The notes under the pieces were generated by a model. The model searched no databases, had not been told where the DNA came from, and saw only the letters and a program-made list of their open reading frames with translations. This document shows, in pieces, positions 8,355 through 17,569 of a stretch of DNA of 64,000 nt. The DNA comes from Bacteroidota bacterium (GTDB taxonomy: Bacteria > Bacteroidota > Bacteroidia > 2-12-FULL-35-15). Made by a program: the position numbers and the translations under genes. The stretch's first letter is position 1; each line of letters starts with the position of its first letter. The DNA lies in NCBI GenBank assembly GCA_017303895.1, contig JAFLBF010000001.1, positions 558,001-622,000 of the forward strand, written 5' to 3'.

Positions 8355-9011
8355 ATGTTAGATAAAGTTGGTATTGCGAAACGTATCGCAAAAGAAATAA
8401 AAGATGGTTACTATGTAAATTTAGGAATTGGTATTCCAACATTAGTAGCGAATTATATTCCACAAGGAATGAATGTGGTTTTGCAATCTGAAAATGGCTT
8501 GTTGGGGATGGGACCCTTTCCTTTTGAAGGGGAAGAAGATCCTGACTTGATCAATGCCGGGAAACAAACAATTACAACCGTTCCAGGCTCTGTTTTCTTC
8601 GACTCAGCCATGAGTTTTGGAATGATCCGTGCACGAAAAGTTGATCTTACTATTCTTGGAGCAATGGAAGTAGCCGATAATGGTGATATTGCCAATTGGA
8701 AAATTCCGGGAAAAATGGTTAAAGGAATGGGTGGTGCGATGGATCTGGTGGCATCTGCAAAAAACATTATTGTTGCTATGCAACATGTAAATAAAGCCGG
8801 AGAATCGAAATTATTAACGAAGTGTACTTTGCCTTTAACCGGAGTGAAGTGCGTTAAGAAGATCGTTACTGAATTAGCGGTACTGGACGTTACTCCACAA
8901 GGATTCAAATTATTGGAACGAGCACCCGGTATCAGCGTGGAACAAATCAAAAATGCGACCGAAGGGAAATTGATCATTGATGGGGACATTCCTGAAATGA
9001 CCATAGAATAA
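8355..9011 (+). CDS. scoB: 3-oxoacid CoA-transferase subunit B
   Basis: 218-residue beta subunit carrying the catalytic glutamate in the SENG motif (LQSENGLLGMGPFP), to which CoA is transiently linked. Other family marks are GIGIPTLVANYIP near the N-terminus, GSVFFDSAMSFGMIR, the GAMEVADNGDIANWKIPGK block and a VTPQGFKLLE C-terminal segment. It pairs with scoA, with the four-helix-bundle insert between them. Only 10 bp separate it from the following GT-C gene, so transcription probably continues into the glycan genes. Complete and typical in length. Confidence 0.94.
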   Translation: MLDKVGIAKRIAKEIKDGYYVNLGIGIPTLVANYIPQGMNVVLQSENGLLGMGPFPFEGEEDPDLINAGKQTITTVPGSVFFDSAMSFGMIRARKVDLTILGAMEVADNGDIANWKIPGKMVKGMGGAMDLVASAKNIIVAMQHVNKAGESKLLTKCTLPLTGVKCVKKIVTELAVLDVTPQGFKLLERAPGISVEQIKNATEGKLIIDGDIPEMTIE

Positions 9012-9021
9012 TCCTGATTAA

Positions 9022-10923
9022 ATGAATACGTCTAACACCAAAAATAAATTAGCGCTTTCCTTGCTGATCATTTTTGGTGTTTTACTTTTTATATATACTA
9101 CCGCAAGAGCTTATCTTTTATCCATTACCTGGGATGAAAGTCAGTCTTATCTGGAATTTATAAGACACAATATTGTTCTCTGGCAGGACTATGATTTCAT
9201 GTCGGCCAATAATCATCTATTAAACACATTAGGCGGAATTGTTTTTACAAAGTGGTTCGGTTTAAGTGAGTTTTCTCTCAGAGTCTCCTCGCTTATTGCA
9301 CATGCATTTTTTCTATTCTACTCTGCCAAGCTAGCATATAAAATGGAGAACAAATGGATCGCGCTTTCTGCTTTCCTGATTCTTAATTTGAATCCATTTA
9401 TGCTCGATTTCTTTTCTTTGGCTCGTGGTTACAGTATTTCACTTGGTATGATGATGGCCAGTGTTTTTTATTTGTTTGAATTACATACATCCGGATATCG
9501 CACAAAATACGCCTTGTTATCAATCCTATTTGCTATACTGGGCACCTTAGGCAATTTAACCCTGCTAAATTATTTGGTTGTACTGTATGGTGTGATCATG
9601 CTACTTCTTGCTTATAATAACTATAAGGATTCCAAGAGGGTGTTATCAACCATGAGGCGCTCCGCTCTTCAAATGCTTTTGCCAAGTATCGTTCTGGCCT
9701 TATTTCTATGGTTTATGTTGCCCTATTCTTTCAAATTGAAAGAAGCAGGAGCATTATTTATGGGTGGAGAAAACGGATTTTGGCAAGACACAGTTGGAAG
9801 TATTGTTCCCCGCTTATGGTATCATTTGGATTTTTCATATTGGCTTATCCGCATAACTAAAATATTATTTGTTGTTATTTTAGTTTTGTCACTGATTTAC
9901 ATTGGCCTTAAGCACGCTAAAGGGAAGACAACAAATGAGAATATGTTCTTAGGCTCTTTGTTGTTGCTTTTTTTATTGATCATTTTATTTACATTGGCTC
10001 AACACTATTTACTTGAAACGCTGTACCTGATCGAAAGAGCGGTATTATTTCTGTTTGTTTTATTGATGTTGATATTTGTGTTTTTTGTAAACGAATTATT
10101 TAAAGAACGGAAATTCTTTCAAAGCATCCTACACGTTTTTGCATTGATCGTTTTTGTTCATTTTCTTTTTTCATTCAACTTGAAGTATGTGTATGAATGG
10201 AAAGATGAATGTGATTCAAAAGAGATGTTGCAGGATCTTAAAAAGATTAAACAATCTCAGAAAAATAAATTCAATGTAAGCATTTCTATGCCGCTTATTT
10301 TGGAATCGGAAATAAATTATTATCGAGTAGCCGATACGCTTACCTGGCTCAATCAGGCCATACGTGAAAAGAAACCACACCATTTGCATGATTATTTTTT
10401 TCTGAAGAAAGATCAGTATGATACTATTCAAAAGGATTTATTAGAAGTAATAAAGGTGTATCCAACAAGCGGGAATATTCTGGCTAAAGCAAAATATCCA
10501 TATACAAATTCTACAATCGTTTTTGATAGTATCATTGATTTTGAATCAACAACAGCTGATTGCAGAGTCAAGCGCGACCAGGAATATTCCCCAGCGATCA
10601 CTTATGTATTAAATGAGCAAACAGCCAATTCTGGGCACCTAGTGAGTGTACGATATAATTTTACTACTAAACAAAGGAAAGAAGGAAATATGTACATGCT
10701 GCTTGTTTTTGAAAATGATAAAGGAGCTTATGTATGGCTTCGTCCAAATTTGATGGACTTTGTTTACGAAAATGATAAAAAAACAGAAGCCTATTTTAGC
10801 TATCCATTTCCGGCATCAGTCAAGCCGGGCGATATTATAAAAGCGTTTATCTGGAATCCGAATAAGAGAGAATTGTTTTTGAATCAAATGGAGATGCGTA
10901 TTATACGATATAGTAGAGAATGA
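9022..10923 (+). CDS. GT-C family membrane glycosyltransferase with C-terminal beta-sandwich
   Basis: 633 residues. About ten or more hydrophobic segments fill residues 10-380. The first outer loop has a WDES motif (ITWDESQSY) that fits the acidic catalytic loop of GT-C enzymes (PMT/ArnT type), followed by a conserved ARGYS segment. Such enzymes use polyprenyl-phosphate sugars as donors on the outer face of the inner membrane. Residues about 505-633 form a soluble tail with an EYSPAI motif and a closing AFIWNPNKRELFLNQ strand, which is the locus-wide module in a divergent form (LNQ instead of IDD). Its stop overlaps the start of the next GT-C gene (ATGA), showing coupling. The acceptor and sugar are unknown. 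Confidence 0.8.
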   Translation: MNTSNTKNKLALSLLIIFGVLLFIYTTARAYLLSITWDESQSYLEFIRHNIVLWQDYDFMSANNHLLNTLGGIVFTKWFGLSEFSLRVSSLIAHAFFLFYSAKLAYKMENKWIALSAFLILNLNPFMLDFFSLARGYSISLGMMMASVFYLFELHTSGYRTKYALLSILFAILGTLGNLTLLNYLVVLYGVIMLLLAYNNYKDSKRVLSTMRRSALQMLLPSIVLALFLWFMLPYSFKLKEAGALFMGGENGFWQDTVGSIVPRLWYHLDFSYWLIRITKILFVVILVLSLIYIGLKHAKGKTTNENMFLGSLLLLFLLIILFTLAQHYLLETLYLIERAVLFLFVLLMLIFVFFVNELFKERKFFQSILHVFALIVFVHFLFSFNLKYVYEWKDECDSKEMLQDLKKIKQSQKNKFNVSISMPLILESEINYYRVADTLTWLNQAIREKKPHHLHDYFFLKKDQYDTIQKDLLEVIKVYPTSGNILAKAKYPYTNSTIVFDSIIDFESTTADCRVKRDQEYSPAITYVLNEQTANSGHLVSVRYNFTTKQRKEGNMYMLLVFENDKGAYVWLRPNLMDFVYENDKKTEAYFSYPFPASVKPGDIIKAFIWNPNKRELFLNQMEMRIIRYSRE

Positions 10924-12971
10924 GCGAAACCACTTATATAAAGATACAACGATCATCAAGAGTGCTTATCATCAGCCTTTTTGCTGTCTACTTTATTGTT
11001 GGACTGTTTACTTTTTCTGATTATGGTTTATCATGGGATGAAAATTCACAATGGAAAAACAATGGGCATGCGAATTACAACTTTATTTTCCATGACGATG
11101 AAAGAACATTGCTGGATGGGCTTGATAAATATCACGGTCCGGCATTTGAGCTAGTCTTGGTATTCATTGAAAATGCATTTTCAATGCAAGAGCTTCGTTC
11201 TATCTTTTTGATGCGTCATTTATTTACATTTTTAACCTTTTTCATTTCCGCAATCGTTTTCTTTTTCCTATCCCGGAAGATCTTTAAAAAAGACTTGTTG
11301 GCCCTTCTTGGTGTGCTGATGTATGTGCTGAGTCCACACATTTATTCCCATTCTTTTTATAATTCAAAGGACGCTATCTTTTTAGCATTTATTGTTTTTA
11401 GTCTTTACTCTATGCTGATATTTATGGAGAAGCCGGGCATTAAAAGCGCTTTTATATATGCATTGCTAAGTGCCTTTACCATTGATATCCGTATCATAGG
11501 AATATTATTACCATTGCTTACAATTTCTTTATTTGTTGTCGATTTGTTTTTAAACAGTGAGTATGCAAAACAAGGGGCAAAGGCTTTTATGTCTTATTTT
11601 ATCTTTTTAATTCCTTTAATTATTTTATTCTGGCCGGTATTGTGGATCGACCCGGTTTTTCATTTTATTGAAGCATTAAAAGAAAATGCAAAATACCCAT
11701 GGAATGGTGATGTCCTATATTTTGGAGAATATATAAAGGCTGCTGAGCTGCCTTGGCATTATCTGTTTGTTTGGAACTTTATTGCCCGTCCTATTTTGTA
11801 CTCATTTTTATTTATTGTTGGTACAGGCGTTTTGTTGATATCGTTTGTAAAAGCACCTATTGCATTTATTATGGATCGAAGAATTGAGTTCATTATTGCT
11901 GCCGTTTTTTTGCTCCCTTTATTAGCTGTATTATTGTTTAATAGCCCCGCTTTTGATACAGGCAGACATTTTTATTTCATGCATTGTTCTTTTATTTTAA
12001 TTGCATTATATGGAACAGCTTATTTATTGGAACGCATTCGAGTGAAGAATATTCTTCTTTTAGTTTATAGTTTCTTTTTTCTTTCTTTCATAAGTGTGAT
12101 CATTCGAATGATCCAATTACACCCCTATCAGCATTTATATTTTAATTCGGCAATTGTTGGAGGGTTGAAGCAAGCACAGGCCAATTTTGAAACGGATTAT
12201 TGGGGCTTAGCTGCCCGTCCGTTATTAGAACAAATTGTCAAGAACGATACATCTGCATCCATTCAACTGTTTGCTGAAAATTATCCCGGCAAATTGAATG
12301 CAGCCATGCTTTCTTTAGAGGATCGTAAAAGGATCGTATATGTGGATACTCCCGAGGTAGCGAAATATTATTTAGGAGACTACAGGTGGAAAAAGATCAC
12401 CGATTATCGTTATCAAAGAGAGTTGTGTTCTATTGAACTACAAGGAGAAAAAATTGCATCGGCATTTTTAGTTAGAAGTCCTGAAGAACTTTATTCCGCC
12501 AAAGGCAAGCGATTGTTTTTTCATAAGAACGATTGTGAGCGGCCGGACTCATTATGGACAAACAATTATATCGTTGAGGGCAGCGATTCTTTGAAGGATA
12601 ATAGATGTATGCTGTTGACCAATGGAGTGGAATATTCTGATCAATTGGTGATTGATAAGCTTGGTGCTGAGGCTGGCAAGAAAGGACTTGTTTTAAAATT
12701 GAAATTTAAGTACCGAACGGAAGAAAACAATAACGACTTAAAATGGGTGGTGACAAGCGGTTTGGATCTGGATAAGCCTTATCAATGGATCTCTGTTTAT
12801 CACATTTATGGAGCAGCACAACCAAGTTGGAAGGAAGTGTCTTGTGGCGTAGAACTGGCTCCCAACAATATAGATAATAATAAGATCAAATTATATTTGT
12901 GGAATATAAATAAAAAAAAGATATTTATAGATGATATTGAAGTGGAACTAATAGAAGAGCACAAAGAATGA
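10920..12971 (+). CDS. GT-C family membrane glycosyltransferase with C-terminal beta-sandwich
   Basis: 683 residues with an N-terminal membrane helix, then an outer loop with SWDEN ([10 protein letters not shown]), the probable GT-C catalytic acidic motif. Many membrane helices follow to about residue 400, including a [10 protein letters not shown] segment like that seen in PMT/ArnT proteins. The soluble C-terminus (about 543-683) is the shared module: VEYSDQ near its start and [19 protein letters not shown] at the end. It overlaps its neighbours by four bases on both sides (ATGA), so the three genes GT-C, GT-C and GT2 form one translationally coupled unit. Likely uses a polyprenyl-phosphate sugar made by the next gene. 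Substrate unknown. Confidence 0.8.
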   Translation: MSETTYIKIQRSSRVLIISLFAVYFIVGLFTFSDYGLSWDENSQWKNNGHANYNFIFHDDERTLLDGLDKYHGPAFELVLVFIENAFSMQELRSIFLMRHLFTFLTFFISAIVFFFLSRKIFKKDLLALLGVLMYVLSPHIYSHSFYNSKDAIFLAFIVFSLYSMLIFMEKPGIKSAFIYALLSAFTIDIRIIGILLPLLTISLFVVDLFLNSEYAKQGAKAFMSYFIFLIPLIILFWPVLWIDPVFHFIEALKENAKYPWNGDVLYFGEYIKAAELPWHYLFVWNFIARPILYSFLFIVGTGVLLISFVKAPIAFIMDRRIEFIIAAVFLLPLLAVLLFNSPAFDTGRHFYFMHCSFILIALYGTAYLLERIRVKNILLLVYSFFFLSFISVIIRMIQLHPYQHLYFNSAIVGGLKQAQANFETDYWGLAARPLLEQIVKNDTSASIQLFAENYPGKLNAAMLSLEDRKRIVYVDTPEVAKYYLGDYRWKKITDYRYQRELCSIELQGEKIASAFLVRSPEELYSAKGKRLFFHKNDCERPDSLWTNNYIVEGSDSLKDNRCMLLTNGVEYSDQLVIDKLGAEAGKKGLVLKLKFKYRTEENNNDLKWVVTSGLDLDKPYQWISVYHIYGAAQPSWKEVSCGVELAPNNIDNNKIKLYLWNINKKKIFIDDIEVELIEEHKE

Positions 12972-13687
12972 GTATTAAGAAATTATCGATAGTAATTCCT
13001 GCCTACAACGAAGCAGCTACCATTCATTTGATCCTGAATAAGGTGATAGCTGTTCAATTATTGAATAATATCCAGAAAGAGATCATTATTGTGAATGATT
13101 GTTCTAAAGATGCTACTAAGGAGGTTATTGAAAAATACATTGCCGATCACAAAGGACATGACATCCGTTTATTTAACCAGGAATACAATCAGGGAAAAGG
13201 TGCTGCTTTACACAAGGGAATTTCTTTAGCCACAGGTGATTATCTGATCATTCAGGATGCCGATCTGGAATACGACCCGGAAGAATATAATGTACTATTA
13301 AAACCTGTTGTTAATGGCTTTGCCGATGTGGTATATGGTTCCCGTTTTATGGGAGGAAGACCTCACCGTATTTTATTTTTCTGGCACACCATCGGTAATA
13401 AGTTTCTTACATTTTTATCCAACATGTTTACTAATTTGAATTTATCGGATATGGAAACATGCTATAAATTATTTGATACCAAAACCATTCAATCCATTAA
13501 GTTAAAAGAAAAGCGCTTCGGTTTTGAACCGGAGGTAACAGCTAAAATTTCGCGTGTTCCAAAGATCCGTATTTACGAAGTGGGAATTTCCTATTATGGT
13601 AGAACCTACGAAGAAGGCAAGAAAATAGGTTGGAAAGATGGGTTTAGAGCGATCTGGTGTATTTTAAAGTATAATTTGTTTTCGTAA
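12968..13687 (+). CDS. GT2 glycosyltransferase, DPM1-like (polyprenyl-phosphate hexosyltransferase)
   Basis: 239-residue soluble GT-A enzyme. The N-terminus [14 protein letters not shown] is the GT2 nucleotide-binding start, and the metal-binding DAD is at residues 97-99 in [14 protein letters not shown]. The short length without C-terminal membrane helices and the YGSRFMGG block match dolichyl/polyprenyl-phosphate mannose or glucose synthases. Such enzymes charge the lipid carrier on the cytoplasmic face, giving the donors that GT-C enzymes need, which fits its coupling (ATGA overlap) to two GT-C genes. The particular sugar cannot be read from sequence. It is the last gene of the plus-strand run; a convergent gene begins 43 bp on. 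Confidence 0.88.
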   Translation: MSIKKLSIVIPAYNEAATIHLILNKVIAVQLLNNIQKEIIIVNDCSKDATKEVIEKYIADHKGHDIRLFNQEYNQGKGAALHKGISLATGDYLIIQDADLEYDPEEYNVLLKPVVNGFADVVYGSRFMGGRPHRILFFWHTIGNKFLTFLSNMFTNLNLSDMETCYKLFDTKTIQSIKLKEKRFGFEPEVTAKISRVPKIRIYEVGISYYGRTYEEGKKIGWKDGFRAIWCILKYNLFS

Positions 13688-13730
13688 AAACACTCTATAA
13701 TTTCGTTAATTGATACCTAATGATAATAAG

Positions 13731-15617
13731 TTACTCTTTTTTATCAAACGCATCAATTTGTATATCATCGATGTACAGAGGGGTGTTACCACTTTTATAC
13801 CACACATAAGCTCTTACTTCATCGTCTTCATTTTGCAACAATGGGCTTAAATAATAGATGGTATATTTGTTCCATTCATTTAACTTATAGTCCGCTGCAG
13901 CGATTGGATATCCCCAATATTGGTAGGGTTTGCCATTGTGCATGAAATGAATAACGATTTCGGCTGCATAATCTTTCGTATCAATAATGGGATAAAACCA
14001 AACACTAAATTTTAGCCAAGCATGATCTTTATCTGTAATATGAGAATAAGGCTTAGATATAACAGGGGAGAATTCGCATTCTTTACTAAGCAGACAGCAA
14101 TAATTACCGCTTTTGGAGTAAGTAGTATCTAAACAGACTTTATTTATTTCAGATCTGTTTGGATCTTCCATGTTGAAAAAGGCAACTGTATGCTTTTTGT
14201 AAAGAGGATTTGTTTCATCAAATTTTTCGAGGGGGTCAAAAGTCCTTTGTAATTCTAACAAACCTAGATCATCCTTTGTCATGGGGGTGGTTTTTAAAAA
14301 ACTGTGCTTGTAGAAGGACCAGGTTATACCATCTCCAGGTAGTATCCATCTTACAAATTGCCAAGTTTGAAATAAATTGAGTATGATAAGCAGCAGTATA
14401 ATTATTCCCATGCCTAACTTTATAAAATTATTTCTATTAGAAATATTATGAATAAATGCGCCAAGTGGAATTGAAAGCATCGCATATGATTGAACCATAA
14501 ATCGTTGTCCGAAGCTGCCGGCATTGTGCCAAACGGGAACGTGTGTTAGAATAAAAACATTTAATAAAATAAATACAAAAATAGATAACCGCACATTCTT
14601 TAATTTGTCACTTTTTAAATAGAAACAGCCAATAAAAGCTAGTGTTATTAAAGGGGTGTAAAACCACCATCCCTTTCTAATGCTAAAAAACACCTTTAAA
14701 AAATGCGATTCGGTGATATCGAATGAGTTTTGGTTCCAGTAACTATTATAAAAGAACGATCCTGTCTGGTATTTCCAATAGATAAGCTGTGGGAGCCCAA
14801 CTAAAAAAATCATTAGTACCAACAATGCAAGATCTTTTGTTTTAGATTTTAGAAGAGTTAATTTTTCTTTCAAGCTATTTTTATCATGTATCCCCCATAA
14901 TAAAGGAATGAAAATGCAAATAATTTCTGTCGGTCGTATAAGCGTTAAAAATCCAATACTTAAACCAATTATTGAAACAAATTTCTTTGTGGGTTGTTCA
15001 TGCCATTTTATGGTATAAAACAAAAGAAGGGCATAAATACTAAAAAGGACCGCATGCGGACCCATATTATAATCAATTGCCTCCCGCAAATAGTTGGTGC
15101 CTAAAGCAATAATAATTATTGTAATTGAAGTTGTCCTTTCCGAATAAAATTTCAGTAAAATTTTCCTTAAAAAGAAAATTCCAACTAAAACATAGATCAT
15201 CATTCCAGATGACACACAAAATTGATATGGATAGGAAAAACCATCAGTAGGATATCCCCCTAGTTTTGCCCAAACATGCCCGATTAAGAAGAATGGCAAG
15301 TAAAGGATAGCCATTCCGGATGTATAGATCATTACCCAATTTCCGTTGGGTGCTTGCGCTGCCTGATAAAATGCCGGAGAGAAATGATATTTATCAAATA
15401 ATGCTTGTATGTAAACGGGGTCATTGATCCCAATGTCTCCATGAATAAATGTTAAAGGCAGGTATAAATAATAAGATAGTATATCCCAGGCAACTTCGTT
15501 TGTTAGTCCGGGAGAATCATATTTTGGCAATGTAAAATGAAAATACAGGTAAAGAAAAGAGATAAAAATTATAAGCGCCAGCGATTCACTTTTTTTTGAA
15601 AGAAGCACCTTATACAT
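13731..15617 (-). CDS. GT-C-like membrane protein with C-terminal beta-sandwich
   Basis: 628 residues with roughly ten hydrophobic helices up to about residue 430 and an early outer loop holding NEVAWDILSYYLYLP, where Glu/Asp could act as the GT-C acidic motif. Overall layout resembles the ArnT/PMT clan, though sequence motifs are weaker than in the two plus-strand GT-C genes. Residues about 481-628 form the shared module: it starts FNMED, has ECEFSPVISKP, and ends YVWYKSGNTPLYIDDIQID. It converges with the GT2 gene and diverges from the next membrane protein gene. A role in the same surface glycan pathway is inferred from the module and the neighbourhood. Confidence 0.7.
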   Translation of the reverse strand: MYKVLLSKKSESLALIIFISFLYLYFHFTLPKYDSPGLTNEVAWDILSYYLYLPLTFIHGDIGINDPVYIQALFDKYHFSPAFYQAAQAPNGNWVMIYTSGMAILYLPFFLIGHVWAKLGGYPTDGFSYPYQFCVSSGMMIYVLVGIFFLRKILLKFYSERTTSITIIIIALGTNYLREAIDYNMGPHAVLFSIYALLLFYTIKWHEQPTKKFVSIIGLSIGFLTLIRPTEIICIFIPLLWGIHDKNSLKEKLTLLKSKTKDLALLVLMIFLVGLPQLIYWKYQTGSFFYNSYWNQNSFDITESHFLKVFFSIRKGWWFYTPLITLAFIGCFYLKSDKLKNVRLSIFVFILLNVFILTHVPVWHNAGSFGQRFMVQSYAMLSIPLGAFIHNISNRNNFIKLGMGIIILLLIILNLFQTWQFVRWILPGDGITWSFYKHSFLKTTPMTKDDLGLLELQRTFDPLEKFDETNPLYKKHTVAFFNMEDPNRSEINKVCLDTTYSKSGNYCCLLSKECEFSPVISKPYSHITDKDHAWLKFSVWFYPIIDTKDYAAEIVIHFMHNGKPYQYWGYPIAAADYKLNEWNKYTIYYLSPLLQNEDDEVRAYVWYKSGNTPLYIDDIQIDAFDKKE

Positions 15618-15675
15618 TTTCTTTGGATCAGTAAGTTGAAATTACTTAATTTTATGCAATATACATGAAATCTCT

Positions 15676-17559
15676 ATGCTTAAGCAATTATTAAGTTCAC
15701 GAATTTATATTTTGATATTTATTCTATTAATATCAGTTCTGGGAATAATAAGGTTACAAAAAGAGCCTGAGTTATATCCAACAGGTGACGCTATTGAATA
15801 CACCATAATGACAGAGGCTTTTTTCAATCATTTTACCCCGGATGTTAGAAGTTCTGATTTTGATACTTTTAAAGAAGCGTTTTGTAAAAAGAGAAAGTGG
15901 GATGAGAATGATAAGTATTTTGTATATGATGCTGCTCAGAAATTTATTGCGAGTAGCGAATATAAGCTACTTGATTTTAATTATGCTTTTTTTGTTGACA
16001 AAACCGGAAAGAAGTATAGTTGTCATTTTTTTGCATACTCCTTGATCAACCTTCCTTCAAGGGTTTTGTGTTCTTTGGTTGGCTTTGATCCCCTTTTTAC
16101 GCATCAACTTACAAACCTGATACTTATTCTTTTAACAACGTTCTTATTTTTCAAATTTAGCCCATTCGACCGTTTTTACACATCGACTTTTGCATTGATG
16201 TTTTTCTTCTCTACTAACTATTGGTATATTTCCTGGCAACATCCTGAAGTTTTCACCGTGTGCTTCTCATCTTTAGGTTTTTGGTTGTTTCTTGCAGAAA
16301 AACGCTATTGGGGAATTTTCTTAATTTCCATTGCCGCGCTTCAAAATCAGCCCATTGCAGTTTTAGTGGTGGGGCTCTCTGCATTTACTTTTTTCAAAGA
16401 AACAATATCAATTAAGAATACGATTAAGCTAGGCTTCAGTTCATTTTTAATATTTATACCTTCTCTTTTTTACTTTTATCATTTTGGTGAGACGAATTTA
16501 ATAAAGTATCAAGGCGCACTTAGCTTTGATTATGTTTCATTTACCCGGGTTTGGGGTTTGTTTTTTGATATAAATCAAGGTGCAATTTTAGCAATCCCAT
16601 TTGTTCTCTTTGCCTACATTGTATTGATTGTCAGAAAGATCTTTATTGATAGATCGAAAAGAGGAATGCTTGAAATAATTATAATAAGCTGCACTATTAT
16701 TTCAGTTTGTATTGCAGGGACTATCGATAATTGGAACCATGGACAATCAGTAGTAAATAGATACGTAACATATTTTAGTGGAATTATTCTTGTTCATTTT
16801 ACTTTTTTGCTATATGAGCTCAAGAACTCTAAACTTAAGAACGGTGTAGTTTTGTTTGCAACCTTCACGCAGATGATTACTGTTTTGTATCACAACAGTC
16901 TAAGCCCATTTGATTGGTCAACCAATTTGCCTAAACCAATTTCGAACTGGGTGTTAGATAATATCCCATCTTTATATAATCCCGATCCTGTTATTTTTGT
17001 AAGTAGATATAATCCTAAGGCTGGGAATGATGTTGTATACTACATGAAAGAAAACGGAGAGATCACAAAGTTTCTAGTGAATGAGAAAAATACAGTAAAC
17101 CTTAAATTGTTTGGCTTTTCTGACCATCAAATAGATTCGATTGTTCCGCATTTAAATTTTATAAATAAGTGGGCATATATTGATGTGGACGATAAAATTA
17201 AAGGAATTCTCTCGCCTGTAAAGCTGAAGCAATTAGATAATGCACGAAAAATAAAAGAGCAGATAGAAGTGATCAAATCTACTCCGGAATGGTATGAACA
17301 GATACTTCTCCAATCAAAAAATGAAAACATTTCAATAGACGATGCTTTAGAAAAAAATGCAAAATTTGTGCTAAAGATCTATGAAGAAATTCCTCAAGGG
17401 GGAACAAAAGAAGAAAAGATCAATGCAAAAATTATGGAAATAAAAGCAAATGCTTCCTGGTTAGATCTTTTAAAAGTGAAAGCTTCCGAACAGAAGATTA
17501 GTTTGGACTCTGCCATTTACTTAGATGCAAAGTGGATGGTAGATGAGGAGGCAAAATAA
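15676..17559 (+). CDS. GT-C-like membrane protein with C-terminal helical repeats
   Basis: 627 residues with an N-terminal membrane helix, an outer loop with TGDAIEYTIMTEAFF (possible acidic catalytic motif) and about ten further helices to residue 410. It is the only membrane protein of this group here that lacks the beta-sandwich tail. Instead the C-terminus has two similar helical repeats (about residues 525-567 and 581-625) of the form IxxIKxxxxW then ISxDxAxxxxAK. This repeat type is, from memory, frequent at the ends of Bacteroidota membrane proteins; its function is unknown. The gene is on the plus strand between two minus-strand relatives, and its TAA lies one base from the stop of the convergent gene. 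Glycosyltransferase activity is likely but not proven. Confidence 0.65.
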   Translation: MLKQLLSSRIYILIFILLISVLGIIRLQKEPELYPTGDAIEYTIMTEAFFNHFTPDVRSSDFDTFKEAFCKKRKWDENDKYFVYDAAQKFIASSEYKLLDFNYAFFVDKTGKKYSCHFFAYSLINLPSRVLCSLVGFDPLFTHQLTNLILILLTTFLFFKFSPFDRFYTSTFALMFFFSTNYWYISWQHPEVFTVCFSSLGFWLFLAEKRYWGIFLISIAALQNQPIAVLVVGLSAFTFFKETISIKNTIKLGFSSFLIFIPSLFYFYHFGETNLIKYQGALSFDYVSFTRVWGLFFDINQGAILAIPFVLFAYIVLIVRKIFIDRSKRGMLEIIIISCTIISVCIAGTIDNWNHGQSVVNRYVTYFSGIILVHFTFLLYELKNSKLKNGVVLFATFTQMITVLYHNSLSPFDWSTNLPKPISNWVLDNIPSLYNPDPVIFVSRYNPKAGNDVVYYMKENGEITKFLVNEKNTVNLKLFGFSDHQIDSIVPHLNFINKWAYIDVDDKIKGILSPVKLKQLDNARKIKEQIEVIKSTPEWYEQILLQSKNENISIDDALEKNAKFVLKIYEEIPQGGTKEEKINAKIMEIKANASWLDLLKVKASEQKISLDSAIYLDAKWMVDEEAK

Positions 17560-17569
17560 ACTATTTGCC
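17550..17569. terminator. Small hairpin spanning two convergent stop codons
   Basis: GGCAAA (17550-17555) and TTTGCC (17564-17569) form an inverted repeat whose 8-base loop contains both stop codons: TAA of the plus gene and TAG of the minus gene, one base apart. It could act as a weak bidirectional terminator, but the stem is short and no long T-run follows on either side. Confidence 0.3.

Noticed and set aside
8453-9004. 183-residue frame opposite scoB
   Set aside because: scoB is a clear CoA-transferase subunit with its catalytic motif; the antisense frame has no recognisable features.
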